Source: Acidovorax sp. A1169 (GTDB lineage Bacteria; Pseudomonadota; Gammaproteobacteria; Burkholderiales; Burkholderiaceae_C). From it: a stretch of 64,000 bases of DNA. Below are positions 45,300 through 53,205 of the stretch, in pieces. The stretch's first letter is position 1. Every line of letters begins with the position of its first letter. The notes beneath the pieces were generated by a model that had not been told where the DNA came from, made no database searches, and was given only the letters and a program-made list of their open reading frames with translations. The translations under genes and the position numbers were made by a program. The DNA lies in contig NZ_JAUZDX010000017.1 in NCBI RefSeq assembly GCF_030704685.1, forward strand, positions 1 through 64,000. The letters run 5' to 3'.

Positions 45300-47521
45300 G
45301 GTGCGGGGTCGTCGGCAGGAACAGGGGAGGCAGCGCGGCGCTGGCGCAGGCTCTGAAAGGTATGGGAGGCCAGCAGGCCGATGCCGTGCACGCCGATGGC
45401 CAGCACACCCTTGAGCGAAGCCAGTGGCCGGTCACGCTGCCCCGTGCCCCAGGTGGAGACCCAGGCATCGGCGCGTGCGAAGGTCATGGCGGCCAGCTCG
45501 GCCTGCTGCGGCAGGCTCAACTGGTCGAAGCGCAAGCCCAGGCGGCCGGGGCCGCAGAAGGTGACCACGGCGGGGAAGACGCCTTCCTCGTCGGCACGCG
45601 AGAGCGATACCGACAGCGTGCTGCCCACGGGGATCTGCGTGCCGGGCGGCACCACCAGCCCGAGGCCGTGCTGGGAAAAATCTTCCGTGCGGCAGACCAG
45701 GGTGTGCCCGCTGTCCAGGCGGATCACCGCCGGCAGGCTGGCCGCCACGCGCGGCGTGCTGCGGATCTGGCGCGTCTCGCTGGCCACGGCCACGCTGGCG
45801 CCCAGCAAAATGACGTTGTAGGTGGTCCAGACCATGTTGATGACCAGCGTGGTCATGGCCTCGTCGGTCGCCGAGAACATGCGCGCGATGCCCACCATGA
45901 AGCCCACCAGGTTGATGGCCAGCAGCACAACGTAAGGCCGGGCCATGGTCCAGTCGAAGTACGCCTTTTCGATCACGCCGCCCTTGGCTGTGACGTTGAA
46001 CTTTCCCAGGCGCGGGTTGATGAAGGCCACGATGACCGGCCGCATGATGTACCAGGCCAGCACCGATTCGTACACCTCGTTCCAGAACGAGTAGCGAAAC
46101 CGCCCCTGGATGCGCGAGTTGGTGGTGCTGGCATGCGCCAGGTGCGGCAGCGCGTAGGCCGTGATCATGAGCGCCGTGGCCTGGAACACCTGGGCGCCGA
46201 ACAGCAGATAGGCCAGCGGCGCGGTGAGGAACACCAGGCGCGGCAGGCCGTAGAAGAAGTGCAACATCGCGTTGAGGTAGCACAGCCGCTGCCCCAGGCC
46301 CAGGCCGGGGCCGAAGAGCGGGTTGTCCACCCGGGCGATCTGCGCCATGCCGCGCGCCCAGCGGATGCGCTGGCCCACGTGGCCCGACAGGCTCTCGGTC
46401 GCCAGACCCGCGGCCTGCGGCACTTCGAGGTAGGCCGTGCCGTAGCCCCGGCGCGCCAGCTTGAGCGCGGTGTGCGCGTCCTCGGTCACCGTCTCCACCG
46501 CGATGCCGCCCACCTCCAGCAGCGGCCCGCGCTTGATGATGGCGCACGAGCCGCAGAAGAACGCGGCGTTCCACAGGTCGTTGCCGTCCTGCACGATGCC
46601 GTAGAACAGCTCGCCCTCGTTGGGCATGGCGTGGAAGGTGTCCAGGTTGCGCTCGAACGGGTCGGGCGAGAAGAAGACATGCGGCGTCTGAAGCATGGCC
46701 AGCTTCTCGTCCTTGAAGAACCAGCCCATGCAGACCTGCAGGAAGGAGCGCGTGGGGATGTGGTCGCAGTCGAAGATGGCCACGTACTCGGAATGCGTGA
46801 CCGCCAGCGCGGCGTTGATGTTGCCCGCCTTGGCATGGTGGTTGTTGTCGCGCACCAGGTAACCCACGCCGGCGCCGGCGCAGAAGTCGCGAAAGTCCGC
46901 GCGGCGCCCGTCGTCGAGCACGTAGACATGCAGACGGTCGGCTGGCCAGTCCATGCTCATGGCCGAGAACACGGTCTGCTTGACCACGTCCAGCGGCTCG
47001 TTGTAGCTAGGTATGAACACGTCCACGCTGGGCCACAGGCTGCTGTCTGCCGGCAGCGGCACGGGGCGGCGCTGCAGCGGCCAGGCGGTCTGGAAGTAGC
47101 CGATCAGCAGCACCAGGAAGGCGTAGAGCTCGGCCATCACCAGGCCGAAGCCGAAGAACGCGTCGAGCAGGTTCTCGAAGCCCACCGTGTCCGTCAGCCG
47201 CCAGTAGATGTAGCGCGTGGAGGCGGTGATGGACAGCACGATCATCGCCAGGGTGGACAGCCGCCCCGGCGTGCGGCCGAGCAGCAGCGCCGCCGCGAAC
47301 GACCCCGCCGAAAACAGCCACTGGGATTGCAGGTCCAGCGGCACGCTGACCACCAGGCCGAACAGTGCGGCACTGCACAGCACCGCCGCAACCCGTGCCA
47401 TGGGGTGCTGCCAGAGCGCCCAGGCGGTGATGCGGTGCACCACCGAGCGCCAGCGCGCCTGGAGGCTGTGCGCATCGGCATCGGCCACCTCGTCGGCGCG
47501 TGGGCGGTGGTCCAGGCTCAC
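45296..47521 (-). CDS. bcsA: Cellulose synthase catalytic subunit BcsA
   Basis: A 741-residue inner-membrane glycosyltransferase (family 2) that polymerises UDP-glucose. Catalytic motifs are intact: VLDDG near 200, DCDH near 250, TED near 348 and QRIRW near 384. The C-terminal PilZ domain keeps the c-di-GMP ligands RSTPR near 585 and DFSQHG near 614. The start is GTG at 47521, overlapping the BcsQ stop as GTGA. The frame is open to 48397, but the upstream part is antisense noise within bcsQ. Synthesis should therefore be activated post-translationally by c-di-GMP. No diguanylate cyclase is encoded in the window. Confidence 0.95.
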   Translation of the reverse strand: MSLDHRPRADEVADADAHSLQARWRSVVHRITAWALWQHPMARVAAVLCSAALFGLVVSVPLDLQSQWLFSAGSFAAALLLGRTPGRLSTLAMIVLSITASTRYIYWRLTDTVGFENLLDAFFGFGLVMAELYAFLVLLIGYFQTAWPLQRRPVPLPADSSLWPSVDVFIPSYNEPLDVVKQTVFSAMSMDWPADRLHVYVLDDGRRADFRDFCAGAGVGYLVRDNNHHAKAGNINAALAVTHSEYVAIFDCDHIPTRSFLQVCMGWFFKDEKLAMLQTPHVFFSPDPFERNLDTFHAMPNEGELFYGIVQDGNDLWNAAFFCGSCAIIKRGPLLEVGGIAVETVTEDAHTALKLARRGYGTAYLEVPQAAGLATESLSGHVGQRIRWARGMAQIARVDNPLFGPGLGLGQRLCYLNAMLHFFYGLPRLVFLTAPLAYLLFGAQVFQATALMITAYALPHLAHASTTNSRIQGRFRYSFWNEVYESVLAWYIMRPVIVAFINPRLGKFNVTAKGGVIEKAYFDWTMARPYVVLLAINLVGFMVGIARMFSATDEAMTTLVINMVWTTYNVILLGASVAVASETRQIRSTPRVAASLPAVIRLDSGHTLVCRTEDFSQHGLGLVVPPGTQIPVGSTLSVSLSRADEEGVFPAVVTFCGPGRLGLRFDQLSLPQQAELAAMTFARADAWVSTWGTGQRDRPLASLKGVLAIGVHGIGLLASHTFQSLRQRRAASPVPADDPAP

Positions 47522-48315
47522 CGCGGCATCCCGGCCGAGGGTTGCAGCCAGGCCAGCAGGCGCTGTGCGCACTGGCGGTAGTCGTGCGCCGCCTCGCAGG
47601 CTGCATCGTGGTCGAGCACCGTGCGGCCATGGGCCAGCGCCTCGCGCACCGATTCGTCGCTGTGGATGCGGCCCACCAGGCGCTCGCCGAACTGCTCGTG
47701 CAGCACGCGGGAGAGGTCGCGCGACAGGGCGCGCGCGCCATCCATCTGGTTGACCAGGTACACCGGCCCTTCTGCCACCGCATGCGAGGACCCGTAGGCC
47801 TGGGCCAGCCGCTGCATGAAGGGCAGGGCCGCGTAGGAGGCCGCATCGGGCAGGGTGACCACCAGCGTGTGGTCGGCCGCCGCCAGCGCCTGCAGCGTGG
47901 CGGCCGAGGGGCCGGGGGGCGTGTCGACCAGCACCAGGGCATCGGCCGGCAGGTTGAGCCCCTTTAGCTGCCCGGCCAGCCACTGCGGGTGGGCGGCCAG
48001 CTGCTGCTCGAAAGCCAGGCGGTCTTCCTCGTTCACGAGGCCGTGGGGCAGCACCTGCGGGGCCTGTGCGCCATGGTCTGGCACCACCCCGGGCAAGCGG
48101 GTACCCAGCCAGGCATTGCCCGCCAGGCTGGCGCGCGCCACGCCCGACAGGGTGTGCGGGTCGGCGCCAAAGTGCAGCGCCAGCGCGTTCTGCGGGTCGA
48201 GGTCCACCGCGAGCACGGCCGGTGCGCCCGCCTGGGCCAGCGCAGCGGCCAGGTTGGCGGTGACCGTGGTCTTGCCCACGCCGCCCTTGGCGGAGACGAC
48301 GGCAATGACCCTCAT
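47518..48315 (-). CDS. bcsQ: Cellulose biosynthesis ParA/MinD-like ATPase BcsQ
   Basis: A 265-residue MinD/ParA-type ATPase with deviant Walker A KGGVGKTT at residues 10-17 and a second motif LVLVDTPPGPS near 128-138. BcsQ proteins help localise the cellulose synthase at the cell pole and are part of the cytoplasmic side of the complex. Its start overlaps the upstream small bcsR-like gene (ATGA), and its stop overlaps the bcsA start (GTGA). The chain of overlaps indicates tight translational coupling across the operon. Confidence 0.93.
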   Translation of the reverse strand: MRVIAVVSAKGGVGKTTVTANLAAALAQAGAPAVLAVDLDPQNALALHFGADPHTLSGVARASLAGNAWLGTRLPGVVPDHGAQAPQVLPHGLVNEEDRLAFEQQLAAHPQWLAGQLKGLNLPADALVLVDTPPGPSAATLQALAAADHTLVVTLPDAASYAALPFMQRLAQAYGSSHAVAEGPVYLVNQMDGARALSRDLSRVLHEQFGERLVGRIHSDESVREALAHGRTVLDHDAACEAAHDYRQCAQRLLAWLQPSAGMPR

Positions 48316-48524
48316 GCGGGCGTGGCAGGCCCGGCGTCAGGGAATACGGCTCGCACCACCGGCGGGATATCGGCCTGCGCCAGCCCGCGAAGGGCACGCA
48401 CCAGCGGCCAGCGCTCGCGTGCCTGGTGGCTGGCCTGGGCGCGGGCCAGTTCCTGGTAGCCCGCAGGCTTGCCGCCGAATTGCTGGAACAGGTTCACGAT
48501 GTCGGTGGACGCGGGCATGGGCAC
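48312..48524 (-). CDS. bcsR: Small BcsR/BcsP-like cellulose biosynthesis protein
   Basis: A 70-residue protein. It begins with DIVNLFQQFGGKPAGYQEL and has RWPLVRAL near the middle; both resemble BcsR of enterobacteria, where an aspartate/Leu/Phe-Gly stretch precedes an RWPLL motif. BcsR stabilises BcsQ and the synthase complex. The betaproteobacterial relative is sometimes called BcsP, so the symbol is tentative. It is the first gene of the operon. A 241-bp gap with direct and inverted repeats lies upstream, after mnmA. Confidence 0.75.
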   Translation of the reverse strand: MPMPASTDIVNLFQQFGGKPAGYQELARAQASHQARERWPLVRALRGLAQADIPPVVRAVFPDAGPATPA

Positions 48525-48612
48525 AGGGGGTCAGGAGAGGTCTGGAAGTGCCCAGCCTGTCACGGCGGGCCTGTTGCAGCGCCGATCATGCGGCACTGCA
48601 ACAAAAAGCCCC

Positions 48613-48632
48613 TTGTTAACCATTGTCAACCA
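48613..48632 (-). promoter_or_regulatory. Tandem 10-bp direct repeat upstream of bcsR, with embedded -35
   Basis: TTGTTAACCA (48613-48622) is followed directly by TTGTCAACCA (48623-48632), differing at one base. On the minus strand this reads as two TGGTT-AACAA-type units one helical turn apart. A perfect TTGACA -35 (48629-48624) lies inside the first of them, but the -10 region (TTTTGT) is weak. The arrangement fits an activator- or repressor-controlled bcs promoter about 90-110 bp before the bcsR start. Confidence 0.5.
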
Positions 48633-48686
48633 GAAGGCTTTGCCTCTTCAGTGTGTGCCCTACGCAACAAGCGTGCCCATGCAGAG

Positions 48687-48709
48687 CGTTCGCAGCTACG
48701 AACGTTCGT
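48687..48709. promoter_or_regulatory. Palindromic element in the mnmA-bcsR gap
   Basis: CGTTCG (48687-48692) and CGAACG (48699-48704) are inverted arms, and ACGAACGTTCGT (48698-48709) is a perfect 12-bp palindrome overlapping the second arm. Three alternating half-sites suggest a protein-binding site for a dimeric regulator. It lies about 165 bp upstream of bcsR and 57 bp past the mnmA stop. Confidence 0.4.
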
Positions 48710-48765
48710 GCCTTTGTGCACTGTTACAAGCGCTTGAACCCAGATCGCGGCAGAAGACGGGTCGC

Positions 48766-49902
48766 TCAGGCCGTGGCCAGGCTGTCTGCCGCGCTGGCGA
48801 TCACGCCGCCGCCCAGGCAGACCTCACCGTCGTAGAGCACGGCCGATTGGCCGGGCGTGACGGCCCACTGCGCGTCCGGGAACTGCAGGCTCAGGCCGGC
48901 GCCGTCGGCCGCGAGCACGGTGCAGGCTGCATCCTGCTGGCGGTAACGCGTCTTGGAGCCATAGACGCCCGGGGCCGGCGCGTGGCCGGCCGTCCAGCTC
49001 ACGTCCTGCGCGGTCAGCGCGTGCGACAGCAGCCAGGGGTGGTCGTGCCCCTGCACCACGCGCAGCGTGTTCTTCGCCAGATCCTTGCGCGCCACGAACC
49101 AGGGCTCGTGCTCGCCGCCGCCGCGCTGGGCGCCCTTTTCCTTGATGCCGCCGATGCCCAGGCCCTGGCGCTGGCCGAGGGTGTAGAAAGACAGGCCCAC
49201 GTGCTTGCCCAGGGTGCGCCCCCGGTCGTCCTGGATGGGGCCGGGGGCATGGCTGATGTAGCGGTTCAGGAACTCACGGAACGGCCGTTCGCCGATGAAG
49301 CAGATGCCGGTGGAGTCCTTCTTCTTGGCGTTGGGCAGGCCGATCTCCTCAGCGATGCGGCGCACCTCAGTCTTGTGCAGCTCGCCCACCGGGAACAGGG
49401 TCTTGGACAGCTGCGCCTGGTTCAGGCGGTGCAAAAAGTAGCTCTGGTCCTTGGACGGATCGAGCCCCTTGAGCAGCTCGAACAGGCCCGAGGCCGGGTT
49501 CTGGCGAACACGTGCGTAATGCCCGGTGGCGATCTTCTCGGCGCCCAGGCGCATGGCGTGGTCGAGGAAGGCCTTGAATTTGATCTCGGCGTTGCACAGC
49601 ACATCGGGGTTGGGCGTGCGGCCGGCCTGGTATTCGCGCAGGAACTCGGCGAACACCCGGTCCTTGTAGTCGGCCGCGAAGTTCACGTGCTCGATCTCGA
49701 TGCCGAGCACGTCGGCTACGGCGGCCGCGTCCACGAAGTCGATGTTGGACGAGCAGAACTCGCTGTCGTCGTCGTCTTCCCAGTTCTTCATGAAGATGCC
49801 GACCACCTCGTGGCCCTGCTGCTTGAGCAGGTGGGCGGTGACGGCCGAGTCCACGCCGCCCGATAGGCCGACGACGACGCGGTGCTTGGTTGGTGCTGTC
49901 AT
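48766..49902 (-). CDS. mnmA: tRNA-specific 2-thiouridylase MnmA
   Basis: A 378-residue enzyme that thiolates the wobble uridine of tRNA-Lys, -Glu and -Gln. The PP-loop SGGVDS is at residues 14-19. Catalytic cysteines are C103 (in VLCNAEIKF) and C201 (in STGICFIG), matching the two active Cys of E. coli MnmA. The start at 49902 was kept because MTAPTKHRVVVGLSGGVDS fits the family length. It lies 17 bp after the LysR gene stop on the same strand, though cotranscription may be incidental. In E. coli mnmA neighbours nudJ; here the Nudix gene is 13 kb away. Confidence 0.97.
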   Translation of the reverse strand: MTAPTKHRVVVGLSGGVDSAVTAHLLKQQGHEVVGIFMKNWEDDDDSEFCSSNIDFVDAAAVADVLGIEIEHVNFAADYKDRVFAEFLREYQAGRTPNPDVLCNAEIKFKAFLDHAMRLGAEKIATGHYARVRQNPASGLFELLKGLDPSKDQSYFLHRLNQAQLSKTLFPVGELHKTEVRRIAEEIGLPNAKKKDSTGICFIGERPFREFLNRYISHAPGPIQDDRGRTLGKHVGLSFYTLGQRQGLGIGGIKEKGAQRGGGEHEPWFVARKDLAKNTLRVVQGHDHPWLLSHALTAQDVSWTAGHAPAPGVYGSKTRYRQQDAACTVLAADGAGLSLQFPDAQWAVTPGQSAVLYDGEVCLGGGVIASAADSLATA

Positions 49903-49919
49903 TGCCCAGATTGTATTTT

Positions 49920-50840
49920 TTATGCTGCGGGCACGCTGCGCGGGCGCGAAGAACGCGTAGCCACCAGCAGGTCATACAGCTGCTGGGCCGCCGGCGACAG
50001 GGAGCGCCCGCGGCGCTTGATGAGCCCCATCTGCCGCGTGACCACCGGGTCCACCAGGGGAATGCTGACCAGCGTGGGGTGGTCCTTGCCCGGCATGGCC
50101 AGGCGCGGCACGGCGGCCACGCCCAGCCCCGCCTCCACCAGGCCGAGCAGGGTGGTCACATGCTTGGCCTCGTACAGGCACTGCGGGCGGTCGGGCACGT
50201 TGGCCAGCGCCAGGTCCATCAGCAGGCGGTTGCCCGAGGTCTTGCCCACCGACATGAAATCGTGCTGGCCCAGCTCTGCCCAGGTCACCTTCTTGCGCCG
50301 CGCCAGCACGTGGTCGCGCCGGCAGGCGGCCACGAAGCGCTCGGCCAGCACGGGCTTGAACTCGATCTCGGCCTCCTGGCTGCCGATGAAATTCAGGCCA
50401 AAGTCGGCGTCGCCCTGGGCCACGGCCACCAGCACCTCGTTGGCGCTGGCGTCGTGCACCTTGACGCGGATCTTCGGAAAACGCTCGTGGTAGCGCTTGA
50501 CCACCTGCGGCAAAAAGTAATAAACGGCCGATGGCACGCAGGCGATCGTCACCTCGCCCATGCGCCGCGCCGCCACGTCGCCCAGGCCCATGAGCATGCC
50601 GTCGAGATCGTCGAGCCACAGCCGCGTCTTGCGCGCGAAGTCGCGGCCCACGGCCGTGAGCGTCACGCGGCGCGTGGTGCGGTCGAGCAGGCGCACGCCC
50701 AGGGCCTCTTCGAGCTTGTCGATGCGGCGGCTGAAGGCCGGTTGCGACAGGTGGATGGATTCGGCCGCAGCGCGAAAGCTGTGCAGCTCGGCCACCGCAG
50801 CAAAGGCCTGGATGTCGGCAAGGTCGAACTTGTTGTGCAT
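49920..50840 (-). CDS. LysR-family transcriptional regulator
   Basis: A 306-residue regulator. The N-terminal winged helix spans about residues 5-65 (FRAAAESIHLSQPAFSRRIDKLEEALG), and the C-terminal effector domain is PBP2-like. The start at 50840 (MHNKFDLADIQ) was preferred over the ATG 28 codons upstream, because the earlier start overlaps the promoter and operator region. It is divergent from the PrpF/Bug/porin operon and should control it in response to a tricarboxylate-like effector. An AAATTGCAATTT palindrome overlaps its own -10 region, consistent with autorepression. Confidence 0.92.
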   Translation of the reverse strand: MHNKFDLADIQAFAAVAELHSFRAAAESIHLSQPAFSRRIDKLEEALGVRLLDRTTRRVTLTAVGRDFARKTRLWLDDLDGMLMGLGDVAARRMGEVTIACVPSAVYYFLPQVVKRYHERFPKIRVKVHDASANEVLVAVAQGDADFGLNFIGSQEAEIEFKPVLAERFVAACRRDHVLARRKKVTWAELGQHDFMSVGKTSGNRLLMDLALANVPDRPQCLYEAKHVTTLLGLVEAGLGVAAVPRLAMPGKDHPTLVSIPLVDPVVTRQMGLIKRRGRSLSPAAQQLYDLLVATRSSRPRSVPAA

Positions 50841-50899
50841 GGCATGTCCTGGCAGGAACGAAAGTGGGAGGCAATGGGGCGCAGGGCGTTGCGCGCCGT

Positions 50900-50929
50900 G
50901 CATCAATGCTTCGCAAAATTGCAATTTAC
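50900..50929. repeat. Operator-like repeat, copy 1 (LysR-proximal)
   Basis: This 30-bp segment begins GCATCAAT and ends with a TGCAATT-type core. It is 23 of 30 identical to 50978-51007. Within it, AAATTGCAATTT (50916-50927) is a perfect 12-bp palindrome overlapping the predicted LysR -10. Probable binding site of the LysR protein for autoregulation. Confidence 0.5.
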
Positions 50930-50951
50930 AGGCCCCATTTCAGCACGTAAA
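50923..50951 (-). promoter_or_regulatory. Predicted promoter of the LysR gene
   Basis: On the minus strand TTTACG (50951-50946) and TAAATT (50928-50923) are separated by 17 bases; each matches the sigma-70 consensus at four of six bases. The transcript would start near 50917, about 77 bases before the start codon. The -10 overlaps the palindrome of repeat copy 1. Confidence 0.4.
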
Positions 50952-50977
50952 AGCGCCTGGCATTTATTGCGTCGTAT

Positions 50978-51007
50978 GCATCAATAGTTGCCAACAATGC
51001 AATTCAC
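50978..51007. repeat. Operator-like repeat, copy 2 (PrpF-proximal)
   Basis: Second copy of the 30-bp element, starting GCATCAAT and containing TGCAATT. Its start is 78 bp from that of copy 1. It ends 33 bp before the PrpF start codon, so it overlaps the region where the PrpF promoter or transcript start must lie. Confidence 0.5.
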
Positions 51008-51039
51008 AAACAAACCGGAGAGCCGCACCATGCAGACGC

Positions 51040-52134
51040 ATGAGCTACAACCTTCCTTGCGTTCTGATGCGTGGCGGCACCTCCAGGGGCCCCTTCTTCC
51101 TGGCCGACTGGCTGCCGCAAGACCCGGCAGAGCGTGACCGCACGTTGATCGCGGCCCTGGGTTCGCCGCACGAGCTGCAGATCGACGGCCTGGGCGGAGG
51201 CAACTCGCTGACCAGCAAGGTGGCCATCGTCTCGCGCTCGGCGCATGCCGGCTGCGACGTGGACTACCTGTTCGCCCAGGTCAGCGTGGACGAGGCCCGC
51301 GTGGACACGCGGCCCAACTGCGGCAACATGCTGGCCGGCGTGGGCCCCTTCGCGATCGAACAGGGCCTGGTGCCCGCCAGCCGCACCGGCGACGTGACGC
51401 GGGTGCGGGTCTACAACGTGAACACCCGCTCGCGCATCGACGTGCAGGTGCAGACCCGCGGCGGCCGCGTGCACTACGAGGGCGATGTGCGCATCGACGG
51501 CGTGCAGGGCACGGCCGCCCCGGTGCTGATGAACTTCCTCGACGCCTGGGGCGCCGTCACAGGGCAGATCTTCCCCACCGGGCAGCGCATCGACACTATC
51601 CAGGGCCTGCCGGTGACCTGCATCGACGCCGCCCAGGTGATGGTGCTGGTGCGTGCGGCCGACCTGGGCCTGCGCGGCGACGAGAGCCCCGCCGAACTCG
51701 ATGCCGACAGCGCACTGCTCGCCCGGCTCGAAGCCCTGCGCTGCGAGGCCGGGCTGCGCATGGGCATGGGCGACGTCTCGGGCAGCGTGCTGCCCAAGCC
51801 GGTGATCGTCTCCGACGGACCGGCGCCCGGCAGCATCGTCTCGCGCTACTTCACGCCCCGGCGCTGCCACCGCTCGCATGCCGTGACCGGCGCCATCGGC
51901 GTGGCCGCCGCCCTGGTGCTGCCCGGCACCGTGGCCAGCGACGCGCGCAGCGCACCCAGCGCCGGCACGCGCCGCGTGGAGGTGCTGCACCCGGCCGGCC
52001 GCATCCACGTGGATGTCGAACTCGCCCTGGTGGACGGTCAATCCACGCTGGTGCAGGCCGCGCTGGTGCGCACGGCCCGAAAGATCCTGGAAGGCACCTT
52101 GTTCGTCGCAGAGACCGCGGCACAACACGCCTGA
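51040..52134 (+). CDS. PrpF/4-oxalomesaconate tautomerase-type isomerase
   Basis: A 364-residue protein of the PrpF family (diaminopimelate epimerase fold), which isomerises the double bond of aconitate-like acids such as 2-methylaconitate or 4-oxalomesaconate. It opens with the hallmark CVLMRGGTSRGPFF (7-20), followed by GGGNSLTSK near 52-60 and NCGNM near 93-97, whose Cys94 is a candidate catalytic residue. The start at 51040 is fixed by family alignment. The nearest Shine-Dalgarno (GGAGAG, 51017-51022) is 17 bases away and better fits an out-of-frame ATG at 51030. With the adjacent Bug receptor it suggests uptake and use of an unsaturated tricarboxylate or related acid. Confidence 0.9.
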   Translation: MSYNLPCVLMRGGTSRGPFFLADWLPQDPAERDRTLIAALGSPHELQIDGLGGGNSLTSKVAIVSRSAHAGCDVDYLFAQVSVDEARVDTRPNCGNMLAGVGPFAIEQGLVPASRTGDVTRVRVYNVNTRSRIDVQVQTRGGRVHYEGDVRIDGVQGTAAPVLMNFLDAWGAVTGQIFPTGQRIDTIQGLPVTCIDAAQVMVLVRAADLGLRGDESPAELDADSALLARLEALRCEAGLRMGMGDVSGSVLPKPVIVSDGPAPGSIVSRYFTPRRCHRSHAVTGAIGVAAALVLPGTVASDARSAPSAGTRRVEVLHPAGRIHVDVELALVDGQSTLVQAALVRTARKILEGTLFVAETAAQHA

Positions 52135-52182
52135 CTTCCCTTTTTCTCATCCACTCACAACGACATGACAGGAGACAAGACC

Positions 52183-53169
52183 ATGACACACCCATCCCCA
52201 TCGCGCCGCCGCACCCTGGCCGCCGCACTGGCCCTCGCCACGCTGGCCGGCGCACCTCTAGTGGCGCACGCCGCCTTTCCCGAGCGCTCCATCACCCTGG
52301 TCGTGCCCACGGCCGCCGGGGGCGGCAACGACGGCATGGCGCGCGTGGTGGCGCAGAAGATGTCGCAGCTCCTGGGCCAGTCGGTGATCGTGGAGAACAA
52401 GGCCGGCGCCAACGGCGCCATTGCCGCCGAGTACGTGGCGCGCGCCACGCCGGACGGCCACACCCTCCTGTTCGGCTACATCGGCACGCACGGCATGAGC
52501 CCGGCGCTGCAAAAGCTGCGCTACGACCCCGTCACCCAGTTCGAGCCCATCGGCATGGTCTGCTACTCGCCCACGCTGATGGTGGTCAACCCCAAGGTGC
52601 CCGCGAAGACGGTGGCCGAGTTCGTGGCGCTGACCCGGGCCAACCCCAGCGCCTACAACTACGCCTCGGCCGGCAACGGCACGGCGCCGCACTTCTCGGC
52701 CGAGATGTTCAAGCTCGAGAGCGGCGCGCAGATGGCGCATGTGCCCTACCGCGGCTCGGCCCCGGCAATGAACGACACCATGGCCAACCAGACGCAGGTG
52801 ATGTTCCCCAGCCTGTTCTCGGCCTCTTCGCATGTGAAGAACGGCAAGCTGCGCGCGCTGGCGCTGGCCGGACCCAAGCGCTCCTCGCTGATGCCCGATG
52901 TGCCCACGCTGGAAGAAGCCGGCATCAAGGGCGTGGAGATCACGCAGTGGTACGCGCTGTTCGCCCCAGGCAAGACACCCAAGGCCGTGGTGGACCAGCT
53001 CAACAAGGCGCTCAACACCGCCCTGGCTGACAAAGACGTGGCCCGGCGCATCGAAGAACAGGGCGCCGTGGTGGACAGCAGCACGTCCGAGGCCCTGGCC
53101 CTGACCGTGCGCCAGGAACTGGCCAAGTGGCGCGGCGTGGTGCAGAAGGCCCAGTTGACGGCGGATTGA
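52183..53169 (+). CDS. Bug-type tripartite tricarboxylate receptor (TctC family)
   Basis: A 328-residue periplasmic solute-binding protein of the Bug/TctC family. The signal peptide is of Tat-like type (SRRRTLAAALALA...), cleaved near AHA. Mature hallmarks are FPERSITLVVPTAAGGGND, the ENKAGANG segment and VPYRGSAPAMND. The start at 52183 follows AGGAGA; the ATG six codons earlier lacks one. No TctA/TctB membrane partner is nearby, which is common for Bug proteins. It lies between PrpF and a porin gene, so it probably binds the same acid that PrpF isomerises, or acts as a sensor of it. Confidence 0.92.
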   Translation: MTHPSPSRRRTLAAALALATLAGAPLVAHAAFPERSITLVVPTAAGGGNDGMARVVAQKMSQLLGQSVIVENKAGANGAIAAEYVARATPDGHTLLFGYIGTHGMSPALQKLRYDPVTQFEPIGMVCYSPTLMVVNPKVPAKTVAEFVALTRANPSAYNYASAGNGTAPHFSAEMFKLESGAQMAHVPYRGSAPAMNDTMANQTQVMFPSLFSASSHVKNGKLRALALAGPKRSSLMPDVPTLEEAGIKGVEITQWYALFAPGKTPKAVVDQLNKALNTALADKDVARRIEEQGAVVDSSTSEALALTVRQELAKWRGVVQKAQLTAD

Positions 53170-53205
53170 ACCCGCTCACAAGAACATTTGATCCGAGGAG
53201 ACGGC

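Noticed and set aside
48598..48611. Sigma-54-like GG-N10-GC upstream of bcsR
   Set aside because: Only the two dinucleotides match; the rest of the TGGCAC-N5-TTGC consensus is poor.
51030..51137. 35-codon frame starting MQTHELQPSL
   Set aside because: It overlaps the conserved PrpF N-terminus in another frame and has no recognisable features; kept only as a note on the ribosome-binding site.
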